Shown one piece after another: positions 35,018-45,340 of a stretch of 64,000 nucleotides of DNA. The stretch's first letter is position 1. Each line of letters starts with the position of its first letter. Source of the stretch: Micrasema longulum (lineage: Eukaryota > Arthropoda > Insecta > Trichoptera > Brachycentridae). Both the position numbers and the translations under genes were made by a program. The stretch spans positions 248,001 to 312,000 of the forward strand of contig JAGVSM010003551.1 of NCBI GenBank assembly GCA_022494885.1, given 5' to 3'. The notes below the pieces were generated by a model. That model did not search any database. It was not told where the DNA came from and saw only the letters and a list, made by a program, of their open reading frames with translations.

Positions 35018-35643
35018 ATCGCCACTAGGGTGGGCCGACAATTTTTTTTCCGAATTTTGAAATGAAAGGGGTCTAAAAAGTTGCCTTTTGGATTACTCGG
35101 GATGCAAAAAATATTTTTAAAAATATTAAAAAAAATATTTAATACTACTTTTGGCCCTCAACCAGAGCTTGAAGTTTTCGAAAAAGTCATTTTTTTTCCC
35201 TAAACCGGCTGTCATTTTGTATTAAAGTAAGAAAATCAGTCTAATTTTATAAGCATCCAAGGGCGTGAGTTGCACTTTGTTTTGTAATAAATGGGTAGCA
35301 TTGTTTTAATGTGCCATTGTTTTCGTCAATTTTAGTCAGGCGCTCAACGGAATCAGTTCAGCGGAGTGTATTTTTTTTGCATTTCGGTAGTTTTAAAACG
35401 TGTTCGAATTTGTAATGTGATTAAGTTATATCCTTACGAACAATAAAATTATTTTATTAATATAGATAATTAAAAAATGTTCAGACAGTTATAAACTTCA
35501 AACTTCTGTTGAGGGCCAAAAGTAGTATGGAATATTTTAAAAATAATTTTTACGTTCAATGCGATCCAAAAGACAACTTTTTAGACCACTTTTATGTCTA
35601 AAAAAAAAAACTTCATACATTATCGGCCCACTCTAATCGCCAC
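35018..35643. mobile_element. hAT-like inverted-repeat MITE with perfect 8-bp target duplication
   Basis: The element runs 35026-35635 (610 bp), flanked on both sides by the direct repeat ATCGCCAC (35018-35025 and 35636-35643). Its ends are TAGGGTGGGCCGA and, reversed, TAGAGTGGGCCGA. The two arms (~35026-35225 and ~35475-35635) are long imperfect inverted repeats sharing 'ggccctcaaccagagcttga' and its reverse. An 8-bp duplication with these ends fits hAT best; a P-type origin is the main alternative. There is no transposase ORF, so it is non-autonomous. A third arm lies at 23.39-23.62 kb. Confidence 0.85.
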
Positions 35644-37880
35644 CAAGATAGACGAGCAGGCTATCTCCGCGGAACAATTGTTACCCCCCCCATCATCCGC
35701 ATGTAAACGCGCACCGACAGGACCTTGCGACATTGGCTATTTACTTGACGTGAACGTGTCGCTCCCGCATGTTTTTATCTGCCAAGAACAGAGGCAGAAT
35801 TTTTTTTGTTATTAAATTCGTTTATCAACAACTCCAATGCACCTTGGTATAAAATAAATAGTATTATTTGTGAACTCGCTTGTAAAAAATGCCGCCGTGT
35901 ATTGATTTTCGCAGCGCTCACGTGTGAACTGCCGCCAAATATTCGTATCGTCCCACCGATATCCCGTGCGGTCGAGGCTGTTCACGGAGCTGGAACAAGA
36001 CAATAAATTGATTTCTGTTATATTGTTTTCATGTAAACAGCAATAGAAAATTTAGAATATCAGGATTTCTTCAAATCTCAAAATAAAAATAAAAAATTGA
36101 GTCGACTAATATATCTTATTTTCAAATACTTTAAATTCGGATAATATTTTGATATGGCGCTTGTAATCATTCGATGAAAGAAAGATTACATTACATTACT
36201 AACTTTTTTGTACAACGGTCTTTGTGTTTGAAGATTTTATTTTCTTGTTCATTTCTATGAAGGCGGACATAATTGATTAGTTATAGTACAATATAATGTT
36301 CTAACAGAATTTCTTTTGTTGATAGAAAAAATTTATATAGAGCCTATCAGCCAGATACTTTGTATTGCTAACGTGTTTTCTTATTGACTTAGTGCCTACA
36401 GAGAATATTACATTACGTTGTTTTTCTCATTCTCAAGTTTCTTAAGAAAGGTGTGAATAGTTTTCATGGTAGTTTTAGATCAGAGTTAGTCAGGGTTTTA
36501 CAACCCTGATATTTGCGTCTGCTCATCTTAAAGTGTAAAAATCAATTGTCCTACATAACTTATTTTACGATTACGTAAAATAAAATAGTTTTTCCCCCGA
36601 TAAACTTTTATTTATTTGTATTCTTTTGTTTCTTTGTAAATTAATTTGACATACTAGTATCATACATACTTGGTTTAGTATCAGGCATATAAAAAACGTT
36701 TACATTCTATAACTTCTTTACAACATTTTAAATAATTCCACTTTGCCTCTTTATTTGAGAAGCTATTCCAACTTCTATCACTACATGGGCTATATCTTCG
36801 TTCTAGTAAAGAATGAACCATTTTAATACCCATTTACTGGTTTAATTTTTTATCCACTTTCACGGTAGTAGTTGCTCGATTGTGAAAAATTCTACCCACT
36901 TATGGCAGACGCCCCGCCCCGCCCCATTGAAACATCACTATCTGAATACTGAACTTCACCAAAGAGTAAAAATATGTAGCCTATGACAAAGTATAAAATA
37001 ATGTGAAAGCAGACCTACTTTGACTAGATAAAACAACTTCTCAAAATTGTGAAGATGTAAAAATCACAGATATTTGGCTAATTGGTAAACAATGCGCAAT
37101 GTGGAAAGCAAAAAACCTTGTTTTCCACATTTCACAATTATTTCTTCATTTCGATTGAGATATCTATCAAAGTTATTTCCTTCGCCTCTGTTAAGCTATC
37201 GGTCTCTTTAAATAATTTAATTTATAACGTTTCATTTTTGCTCGATTTGGTTTGAGCTCATATTTTTTTTGAGGGTTGTGAACCCCTGTTGTAGATCTAG
37301 TTGCTAGATACCCTTTCATGACGTCATGTCTTTCATCTCGGTCAGACTTTTATATATTTTTTGTATCGACATAAAGCAGCGGCCCGAACAATCGAATTGA
37401 ATAACTACTGATAACTAATTATGAGAATAATGATTGAATTTCTGTTTTTGAGATACCTTTTTTAAATCGGTTTTCATTTTTTTAGATGTAAAGTCAGACT
37501 CATACATAAGATATACTAAAATTTCGTATTTATAAATACTTTTAAAAATAATTTTAGGATTTAGCTGTTAAATAACTTTTACGAAACACAAGAGTAATGA
37601 CAATGTCAAGCTGAACTGATTTTACTAAGACTAAATGCTGGGACGGAGTGACTTCGTTGAGCTGACGTAGCTGACTCTGGGCTGACACGTTGGGCTGACT
37701 GATTGGGCTGACTAGCATTACCACGCCCTGTGGTCTCTTTATAGGCCACGTTCCTTTGTTTTTTATGTCTCCATAGAAGAAGAGATTAATGTTCTCCGGA
37801 ACTTAGCTCTCATGTGAACGGATGTCTTGTGTGCAATACTGTTGATCTTGCATTTTTTTAAAAATTGAATTCAATGTAAA
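35644..37880. other. Unassigned sequence
   Basis: No gene recognised. Two local oddities are a C-rich patch at 36907-36925 ('gccccgccccgcccca') and a short GGGCTGAC-type minisatellite near 37670-37715. Confidence 0.35.
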
Positions 37881-38104
37881 ATTATGACTTGCTTTTTATT
37901 GCTCTATATTTCAGGTGAAATCATGAAATCACACGTGTGTGTGTTATCGATCAATAACTATGACCCTCACGTAAAATTTCATGTCAACCCAAACTTTTAC
38001 ATCTTTGATGGCAAACAAGACGCAAAAGCAGAATACTGTTTGTGTACCACAATGGAGCTAATCCAAAAGTAGCAATTGAATCGAAGCATTTATCTCAAGT
38101 TTAA

Positions 38105-38300
38105 ATATTTCACTCTCAAAATTGTGGTTTCTGGGATACCAGAGCAAAAAATTGTTATGGTAATGACAAATATAACTATTTACATGTTGGAGAGTGTAAA
38201 GCTAGCGTTAGAAATAATGCTCTTTTTTGTGACCCAACTTTCAATCATGACACTAAATACCCTCTATGTAACCTCCATCATTCAGATAACCACCCCTTCC
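38105..38300 (+). other. Cysteine-rich open frame, possible exon relic
   Basis: Following an in-frame TAA, the frame reads 'HSQNCGFWDTRAKNCYGNDK', 'HVGECKASVRNNALFCDPTF' and 'KYPLCNLHHSDNHP' before TAG near 38300. Five cysteines in ~60 residues, with balanced amino-acid use, is unlike the AT-driven spurious frames elsewhere in the window. The same frame is also open upstream of the TAA ('NGANPKVAIESKHLSQV'). I do not recognise the family. It could be an exon of a secreted Cys-rich protein, a pseudogene of one, or chance. Confidence 0.3.
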
Positions 38301-38514
38301 TGTAGGGGTGAGAACTTGACAGCTTTGGCGGTAGTGCTTGGCTAGCGTCTGGAATGACAAGGGTGGTTGGTAATTAATTAATTCAAATACAACTCATATC
38401 AACGAGGTTTTACAAACTAAATTTCACAAGCCAACTGTAAACTAATATTAAATGTTCTTTTGACATAAGTTTTCGTCTTATGTCTAATGTGTAATGTTAT
38501 CATTTTCATGTTTA

Positions 38515-38745
38515 TTTTTCTTTCCGCACAAAGTGCTGCATAGGACACCGAATAAGTAAACTTATAATGTGACGTATTTCAATCGTAAATTACATTAAGG
38601 TCGTCGGTGTTACACACAAGGTGCCAGTCCAGGGACATTGCTGTGAAAAACGTTAAAAATAAATATTTAAACTTTGAAAATGAAAGGAATTGAACCCGGG
38701 ACCTCAATTGGCAAAAGCATCATTCACTTACTATAAGGTGGACTT
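38515..38745 (-). repeat. SINE2, near full length, antisense
   Basis: From left to right on the plus strand it shows the reversed tail ('tttccgcacaaagtgctgca' then 'taggacac'), the reversed body ('ggtgccagtccagggacatt') and the reversed head with B box 'ggaattgaacccgggacctc'. The order and spacing match the full copy at 56.8-57.06 kb. Confidence 0.8.
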
Positions 38746-38775
38746 ATCTCTGCTTAATTTTCCTTAGAATAATTT

Positions 38776-39330
38776 TTGCCAAAAACAGATATATGTAAAA
38801 AATGCTTGCTAAGGATTTTAGTTGTATTATACGAACAGAACAGAACAGTAGTCTTCATTCTGTGTGAGTTGAAGTACTCTCTTATAGTGGAGAGGGTTCA
38901 GAAGAAATCTCTTCAGTTTCTCTACATAAGGAAGTGCGGATATTATCCATGGCTTTTCCCGCTGAGTTCCTCCAGGGTATGCTTGGTTTCAGCAGTTTAA
39001 AGACCAAAAGAAATCTGTATTTAACTACGCACTTGTTTCGATTGTTGCGCGTATTATTGACAACCCTGAAATTATGCGGAGCATTAGCTTTTATGTTCCT
39101 TAGACAGCGTCAGCATAAACTGTTTCACATTCCAATATACAGGATCACCCTGCCAATGGTTATGCCTGTTGGAAGGGCTATCTCTATGTTGAACAATATT
39201 ACTTTGGACACTGACACTTTCTTCACGTCTCTGAGGGAGTTTTTCTTTACGAGATTCTTTTACTTTTTAAACATATTATTCTCGGGATATTATGTATACT
39301 TAAGTGTTATATTAATATATACCTAATTTT
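38776..39330 (+). pseudogene. R1/Jockey-like LINE: RT C-terminal region (sister of 44.83-45.34 kb)
   Basis: The first frame ends 'VERVQKKSLQFLYIRKCGYY', the helix where an RT thumb reads '(L)E.VQ(K)(R)F(L)(R/Q)(F)L'. After a frameshift near 38940, the second frame gives 'FPAEFLQGMLGFSSLKTKRN', 'LTTHLFRLLR' and 'HKLFHIPIYRITLPMVMPVG'. It continues 'RAISMLNNI' and 'DTFFTSLREFF'. The order (LG..SL..(R)R......(LF)(R)LL(R), then RA(I)..(L)N....D.F..S(L)..F) is typical of R1/Jockey-group LINE ends. The palm is missing. Confidence 0.75.
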
Positions 39331-40535
39331 ACCCTATTATTTTAATTATTTCTATATGTATGAAATAAGAAATTCTTTTTTGTAAAGTCATAAATATAAT
39401 TATCATTTTTATCAGAGGCCAGTCGGGCACATTGTCGCACTCAAATAATGCAAACGTTCCTTTTTTGTATGATTTCTTCCAGTAACTATCTTCCCGTATT
39501 ATCTCTTATCTGCTGATCCAGGGCATTAATTTACATTGTATTTTGACGCCGCGCCGTTAAGAATTAATGTAAATACAAAACTATTTATCTAACATTTCTT
39601 AATTCCTAAAAATTACTTGCGATACTTATTGACCTTTTTTACTCAAGTGCCCATGCAGGTGCAATGGTCTGTTGCCTGCTAGTTTATAATAATTTTACCA
39701 TCTCAAAGTCACCTTATAATCTAATATAGTCTACAACCTAATAAAAAAAATATATTTACTGGCATCTAGTAAAAAAATAATATCATACTTAGAAAGTCTA
39801 TCAACAATGCACTTAATTAACTGATATTATCTTGTCATAAATCTCCCCTATTTATTTCTAATTTATGACACTAATATTTGACGTTTTTTCTAATTCATTC
39901 GAGTGAACCCGATATAGATCGCGTTTTGTCTGCACGAATAATATTACATTTTTTACTACTAAAGCATAAAAATTTCAAGTGAAATAAACAGTTTACTTTT
40001 AGTTTCTTATTATGCCAGATTAGATTATAATCTCATTTTACTATTAAAAGTGTTTTTACAGCCTAAAGATATTTATCAAAGAAATTTTTCTAATTGTAAA
40101 ATGTTAACCTTGCAAAAAAATATCAATTTTTATCCGATGATAAGATTTATTAATTTATGTATGTATGATATTAACTACAATTTTCTTTTGAATCTTTGCT
40201 CTGCTTCCGATAATACATACTCCGTTTACCGACCAATTACAATTTAAAAATGTATTTATTTACCTGTAATTTATACATTATACATACATTAATTACACGG
40301 AGCTTTTGGCCTCATAGAGATAATTAAATGTTTTTTTACTAATGCATAATATGAATCAATATATGAATAAATAAAAAAAACAAAATAACTAATAAAGATT
40401 TCCGATTTTTCTTCTTAAATTTTTATTCACTTATAGACATTTTTATTACTTTTATGGGTAATTTGTTTCAATTTCCCTCTATATATGAGTTTTATGTAAT
40501 TATCGATAGATATTGTCAATATTAAATTGATTATT
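39331..40535. other. Unassigned AT-rich sequence
   Basis: No gene or shared repeat recognised. Confidence 0.35.
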
Positions 40536-40537
40536 CT

Positions 40538-40590
40538 TTCAGCAATGTTTTGAGTATATCCAAATGTTTGCAGACTGACTGGATTTTCTA
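40538..40590 (+). repeat. Arm-end fragment shared with the 57.9 and 62.7 kb elements
   Basis: 'caatgttttgagtatatcca' and 'aatgtttgcagactgactgg' parallel 62693-62745 ('caatattgtgagtttgtcca', 'aatgtttgtagacaagg'). Confidence 0.5.
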
Positions 40591-41234
40591 AATAAAAATA
40601 TATAACGTTAAATGTTTTAAAGTTAATATGTATATTCCGTTAGGGCAAACTATAATACATACTGTCGCATAATAATATACATAATTTTTGTAGTATTTTT
40701 CAACCCGCGAATTTTTCAATCTCCGAGTTACAAAATATTTATTTTCTCCGTTTTTCGTTTTATGTAGAAACATCCTTCTTTCTTATGACGGCAGTATACT
40801 AACTCATTTTACATTAATATTATTAATAATCATATTTTATAAATCTGTATGGAATTTTTTTTTGTTTAATACGACATACATTCATAAGTTTTTTTGGTAA
40901 TCTAGATTGTATACCATTCTTTTAAAATGAAAAACTCTTCTAAGTCATTTTTTGATTGATTTTTCAACAAAAATGGCGCCTAATGAGTTACCCTTAATTT
41001 ATAATTATATTTTTTAATTTGGTAAGATAAACGTATCATTTATATATTTTTTGTAGGGTTATTTTATTACACTTATCAGGTGTTTTATTACATCATATTT
41101 GATATTCTACCTTATGTAATACTTTTGTAAGGTGTTAAATTTGAGTGATTCTTCAAAATGTGTTGTAAGTGCTAAAGTGCATTGATCTCCTAAATACTAT
41201 TTTTATAATAAAATCAAGTTGCAATATAGTTGCA

Positions 41235-41300
41235 TTCTAACTACTGACCTTTTATCTGTGAGTCAACAACACTACCACAAAACCACAACCCTGCTAATAG
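41235..41300 (-). repeat. Probable SINE3 head fragment
   Basis: 'ctgaccttttatctgtgagt' and the following bases resemble the reversed SINE3 head at 41447-41490 ('agacctttaatctgtgagtc'). Confidence 0.45.
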
Positions 41301-41364
41301 TATGATCCTTTATTTTTTTTAATAACGCTTTTACGCTTTTTTTGATTAACCCAAATATATCATT

Positions 41365-41500
41365 TTGAAGGCCATTTTCAGCGAGTTGTTAATAATTAAC
41401 CATTAAAAAATGGGTTTTAAGTTAGGGTAGAGTAGGATTTGAACCACAGACCTTTAATCTGTGAGTCCAAGACACTAGCTACAGGACCGTGACCCGATTA
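41365..41500 (-). repeat. SINE3, near full length, antisense
   Basis: On the minus strand the head is 'cggtcctgtagctagtgtct', then 'tggactcacagattaaaggt' and the B-box-like 'ctgtggttcaaatccta'. The body is 'taacttaaaacccatttttt', and the tail 'caactcgctgaaaatggcc' leads to 'ttcaaaatg'. Confidence 0.75.
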
Positions 41501-42360
41501 AAATTCTTAGTCGCAATCCTTTTAAGCTTTGTGACAAACAATAAAAAAAGTACACAAGTGATCCAATAAGCTCATCAATCAAATAATAAGTACATTATCC
41601 TTAGCCTTTTCGGTCCTACGCTTTTTTGTTTTCGTTTCATCGGTCGTTTACAGAACCCCAGGCAAGGTCAACCGTCAACCCTTATTCGAATACGATAATC
41701 TTCTTAGCGAACTACAATATCTAACAGATCCTACCCCGAAATGTCAACATGAACGCCTAACCCACGTGTGGTAGACCGCAGTGGACAAGTGAAATGGAAT
41801 ATGTACCAATATGGTTATAGAGCGCTACTTAACTGACAGCATCCGCGCTGTGGAAACGGGCCTTAAATTTAATTCCGTTATGCGAAATACATCTAACCTT
41901 CAAAATACCACTATTTAAAGAGAATTTACTCTCAATCATTTTCTGAACACACATTTTTTAAATTAATGATATGACATTGACATTGTCTGACCGCCAAATT
42001 TAAATATTTGCACACAATACGTAAATTTATGTATCTGATAACGAATATAATTCAGCACTAAGGAAAATAAATGCAGAATTAAAAACAGTAGTTAAATGGC
42101 TAAAAGTTGTAGTCGGGTAAAAGGCAAGCAAAATGAGTAAATCATTTTTAAAACTTTTTTTAAATTGTGCGATAATAAAAATAAAAAAAACATAAATTAG
42201 ATAAAATCAATAATTTTAAAAGGTATTTTTATTAAAAATTATCCCTTAAAGTTTTATTCAACTAAAATAGAATTACTTAAAGACCGGCAGATTACGCTAT
42301 TTTTAATTTAGACTAACCTTATCTTGCATAGTTGTAAAAAAATAAATAAATTTATATTTT
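41501..42360. other. Unassigned sequence
   Basis: No domain or shared repeat recognised. 41.60-41.87 kb is less AT-rich than its surroundings. Confidence 0.35.
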
Positions 42361-42600
42361 AAGTGCTAGGGACCTGTGATTGGCTGATTTGAGTGACCAT
42401 TTTACACCCATGAAAGAATTGAATGAAAATGGATGTTCTAACATAGACAATTATATTTATTAAGTGATAGTTACAAATTGCGTTACCTCTTCCCACATTA
42501 GCCACAAATGGCCGCTCAAATCAACTAGCGACAAGTCCTAAGCACTACAAACGTCAGGACATCAATATACCCTTTTCTAAAATGTTCTCCATCTTTGCTG
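42361..42600. mobile_element. Palindromic MITE, copy A
   Basis: The left arm 42361-42405 ('agtgctagggacctgtgatt', then 'ggctgatttgagtgaccatt') is an imperfect reverse complement of 42503-42546. The outer flank 'cccttttctaaaatgttctc' (42569-42590) reads, reversed, like the outer arm at 62785-62815. A clear target duplication was not found. Confidence 0.65.
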
Positions 42601-42607
42601 TAAGTTA

Positions 42608-42785
42608 AAAAAAACATGTGTGTAGTAGATAAGTAAACTCTTAAAAAGTAATTGTATTTGCTTTGAAGAAGCTTTTTTTAGTGGGTTTTCCAAAATTATG
42701 TGTGTAGACAAAAAACATGTATGTAGCAGATAAGTTAGCTCTTAAAAAGTAATCGTATTCTCTTCGAAGAAGCTTTTTTTTAATT
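42608..42785 (+). repeat. Two-copy tandem duplication (~101 bp)
   Basis: 'aaaacatgtgtgtagtagat' at 42611 recurs as 'aaaacatgtatgtagcagat' at ~42712. Matching downstream stretches end in 'gaagaagcttttttt'. Confidence 0.75.
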
Positions 42786-43685
42786 TAAAAAAATCATTGC
42801 ATTGAAGGGTTTTTCTTTGTTTACAACAAGTAAGTACTTAAATAAGTAATTAAACATAAACTTTACCCTTGTGAATCTTTTTTTTTTCTCAGAATTTTTC
42901 TTGGAACTTTGTTCGTGAATTTGTTTAAAATGTTTTGTTCTCTGCAATATTTTTTATCAAGCGTTCAAGTGTACATATACGTAAATTATAAATATATATA
43001 ATTTTATAATAATAAGATATAAATTAATATAAGGACATTCATGCATGAGGTTTGTCCTATTTTAAGACTTAATAAATAAATAAATGTTAATAGCAGCATT
43101 CGCTTTTTAAAACAAATCTTTAGCGTGGGTCGAGTTTGCAAAATAGGTCCCACATATAAATCCGTTCCAATTTACCATTCAACAACAGAACTGGTTCTTA
43201 ACCTCGTATTACATGAGTCAGAAAATGGTACAAGATATTGTGCAAGGTTTGACGATACAATTATTGTATTTGTGTTAATATTCAAAATATTTAATTAAAT
43301 TCACACAAATTAAATACGAGGTTGTGTTAAAAAGTTTTTTTTTACTAAAACAAAACACGTCGTTTTCTAGTTGGATACTTTTTGCAAAATAATGTTCAGT
43401 TCACATAACTTTCGTCATGTAGTAAAAAAATTGTTTTATCTTTAATATATACAGCCTCAAGAATAATTGACTGATTCTAACTAAGGTCGTGTGCAATTTT
43501 ATATTAAACGCATTTCTTAAACTTCGAATCAACTATTTTTTTTCTTGTTTTTTTTCATCTTGGTATAAGCAAATTTTTATTTCAAAGAATGTCATGATAA
43601 ATATGATAAAATATATGTACTATTTTAACATCATTGTTACCCTATTAGCGTCCGCATTCTTATTCAAAAGACAGTCTACCTAAGA
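42786..43685. other. Unassigned AT-rich sequence
   Basis: No gene recognised. Confidence 0.35.
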
Positions 43686-43689
43686 TTTT

Positions 43690-44450
43690 TTCTTAAAATC
43701 GATCCATCTCCGCTCCCTAGTTGGAGCAGTTGGTGTCCACAAAGATCCTCCAGGAAATCTCTGTCGGCTGCCAGCTCCTTTGCATCCTCCTGTGTCCGGT
43801 TCGCGTCCTGCAGTTCTGACATGAACGGCCGACAAACAGTCAGCATTGGACTTCCAGAGCGTCGAGAACATGATTCCATCCGCAGTACATGACCAAGCCA
43901 ACTGTACCTCCTTCATTTGATGCTAGTTGTCACTTGAATCTGCTGCGTACGTTCTCTTTTTAATTCATTCCGCACAAAGTCAAATCACCGCATACCCAAG
44001 GTTCTTCTGAGACACCTATTCTCAATACTCAGTATTTTGGTGTTTTGAGCCCAAGTGAGGTGCGACGATTCGCATCCATATGATGAATAGGAGTTGTGCA
44101 GGCGTTATAAAGGCGGCATTTGGTTTTCACAGAGTAAACATCAAATTCAGCCTTCATACTGTTGAATGTGGCGCCTGCTATTCCTAGCCGCACTCGCAGT
44201 TCTTTTTGAAAGCTGTCATTTTCCGTAATATATTATACTCCCAGGTATTTGAAACTCTCGACCCCTTTGATGACTTGATTTGAAAGGGTCAGGGGATTTT
44301 GACCATCAAGGCATGAATTGTTACAAAATACACGGATTTAAGCAATATTGATTTTTAAGCCCTTGTATGTGAAGTGCCTACTTAGGTTTTCTTCAGTGGC
44401 CAGATAACCCCTAACTGAATCGTGAATTATAACCGCATCTGGTTAATATT
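43690..44450 (-). pseudogene. LINE RT C-terminal half, antisense, heavily frameshifted
   Basis: On the minus strand, ~44275-44236 reads 'VIKGVESFKYLGV'; FKYLG is the conserved strand just after the RT palm. 'FQKELRVRLGIAGATFNSMK' and 'VYSVKTKCRLYNACTTP' then match the '(R)I..A..(A)F..L......(L/V)..K(L/C)..Y.A' region. After several stops, 'RRNLGYAV' and 'KEVQLAWSCTADGIMF' correspond to the 'RR.LG....' and '(W)(L)GH..RM' steps. The end 'EDAKELAADRDFLEDLCG' corresponds to the final '(A)..R..WR..V' helix. At least four frame breaks occur. The clade is uncertain (RTE or CR1-like). Related scraps lie at 8.09 and 9.6 kb. Confidence 0.7.
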
Positions 44451-44730
44451 TTTTTTTTGTAATGTTATTATTTATTTATTTGACAAATTGCAGTTTGCAT
44501 TACTTTCAAACTGTGCAGACTGTAAATATAAATGAGAAGTTAATAAATACAAAGCAAATAGCTGCTTAACTGCCGATATGTATGTAAAAACAGATCCATT
44601 TTATCCGCAGCAGCCATCATCAGCAATGAAATTGCCATATTATTGGGTTAATTCTAACTTGTATTTGTACTGCTTTTGGGTATGTAAAACATAACATCAT
44701 TTTAATTATGTTAATACTGATAGTCTGATT

Positions 44731-44776
44731 GACCAATCTGAAGATGCCCATAAGAGGGTGAAAGCGCTAATTGGTT
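44731..44776 (+). ncRNA. Hammerhead-ribozyme-like motif (Penelope-like type)
   Basis: All three stems of a minimal hammerhead can be drawn. Stem I is ACCAAT (44732-44737) with ATTGGT (44770-44775), six Watson-Crick pairs. The core box CTGAAGA is at 44738-44744. Stem II is GCCC (44746-44749) with GGGT (44756-44759) around ATAAGA. Core GAAA is at 44760-44763, and stem III is the self-complementary GCGC (44764-44767). The predicted cleavage triplet CTA puts the break after 44769. One extra U (44745) lies between the core box and stem II, which may weaken activity. The GCGC-only stem III implies dimeric action, as known for Penelope-like retroelement hammerheads. No flanking PLE reverse transcriptase or GIY-YIG domain is visible. 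Confidence 0.6.
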
Positions 44777-44829
44777 TTTAGGTTATATTTAAATAACTTG
44801 TATATAAATATAAGTAAATACATCATTAA

Positions 44830-45340
44830 TATTAAATTAATTCAATTCATATACATAATACGTACATATTTTAAAAATAAAAAAAATACATGAAAGAGAC
44901 TTATGTCTAAGTAGTAGGAGAATCCTGCTCCGGAAAACCCCTTCGGATATATGGAACAGATCAATATCCAGAGCGATGTTGTTCAGCATAGCGGTAGCCC
45001 TTCCATCAGGCATAACCATAGGCAGGATGGTTCTTTATATCGGAATATGAAACAATTTATGCTGTCGCTGTCTTAGGTAATTATCAGGAACATTCAAACC
45101 AATGCTTATCATAATCTCAGAATTATCGACCATACAGCGCAACAATCGATAAAAATGTGTAGCCAAATACACATTCCTTCTAATCTCTAAACTGTTGTAG
45201 CTAAGCATTCCCTGGAGAAACTCGGTCGGGTAGAGCCAATGATAATACCCGCACTCTCTTATTTAGAGATATCTCAGAAACTTTTTTTGGATTTTATCTT
45301 TCATTAGAGAGTACTTCAGTTCATGTGGCTCTTAAATCAT
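44830..45340 (-). pseudogene. R1/Jockey-like LINE: RT C-terminal region (sister of 38.78-39.33 kb)
   Basis: The reverse complement aligns with 38870-39270: 'tattatcattggctctaccc' against 'tattatccatggcttttccc', and 'atgcttagctacaacagttt' against 'atgcttggtttcagcagttt'. The minus frame ends 'MVMPDGRATAMLNNIALDID', mirroring 'MVMPVGRAISMLNNITLDTD' in the sister. A stop (TAA in 'ccgatataaagaaccatcc') breaks the ORF. The two copies face away from each other on opposite strands, 5.6 kb apart. Confidence 0.8.

Noticed and set aside
36150..36205. Another CR1/L2-type LINE 3' end ('atggcgcttgtaatc')
   Set aside because: The match is limited to a dozen bases and the flanks do not follow the pattern.
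43676..43916. Two overlapping minus-strand frames as separate small genes
   Set aside because: Both are alternative phases of the degraded LINE RT end at 43.69-44.45 kb.
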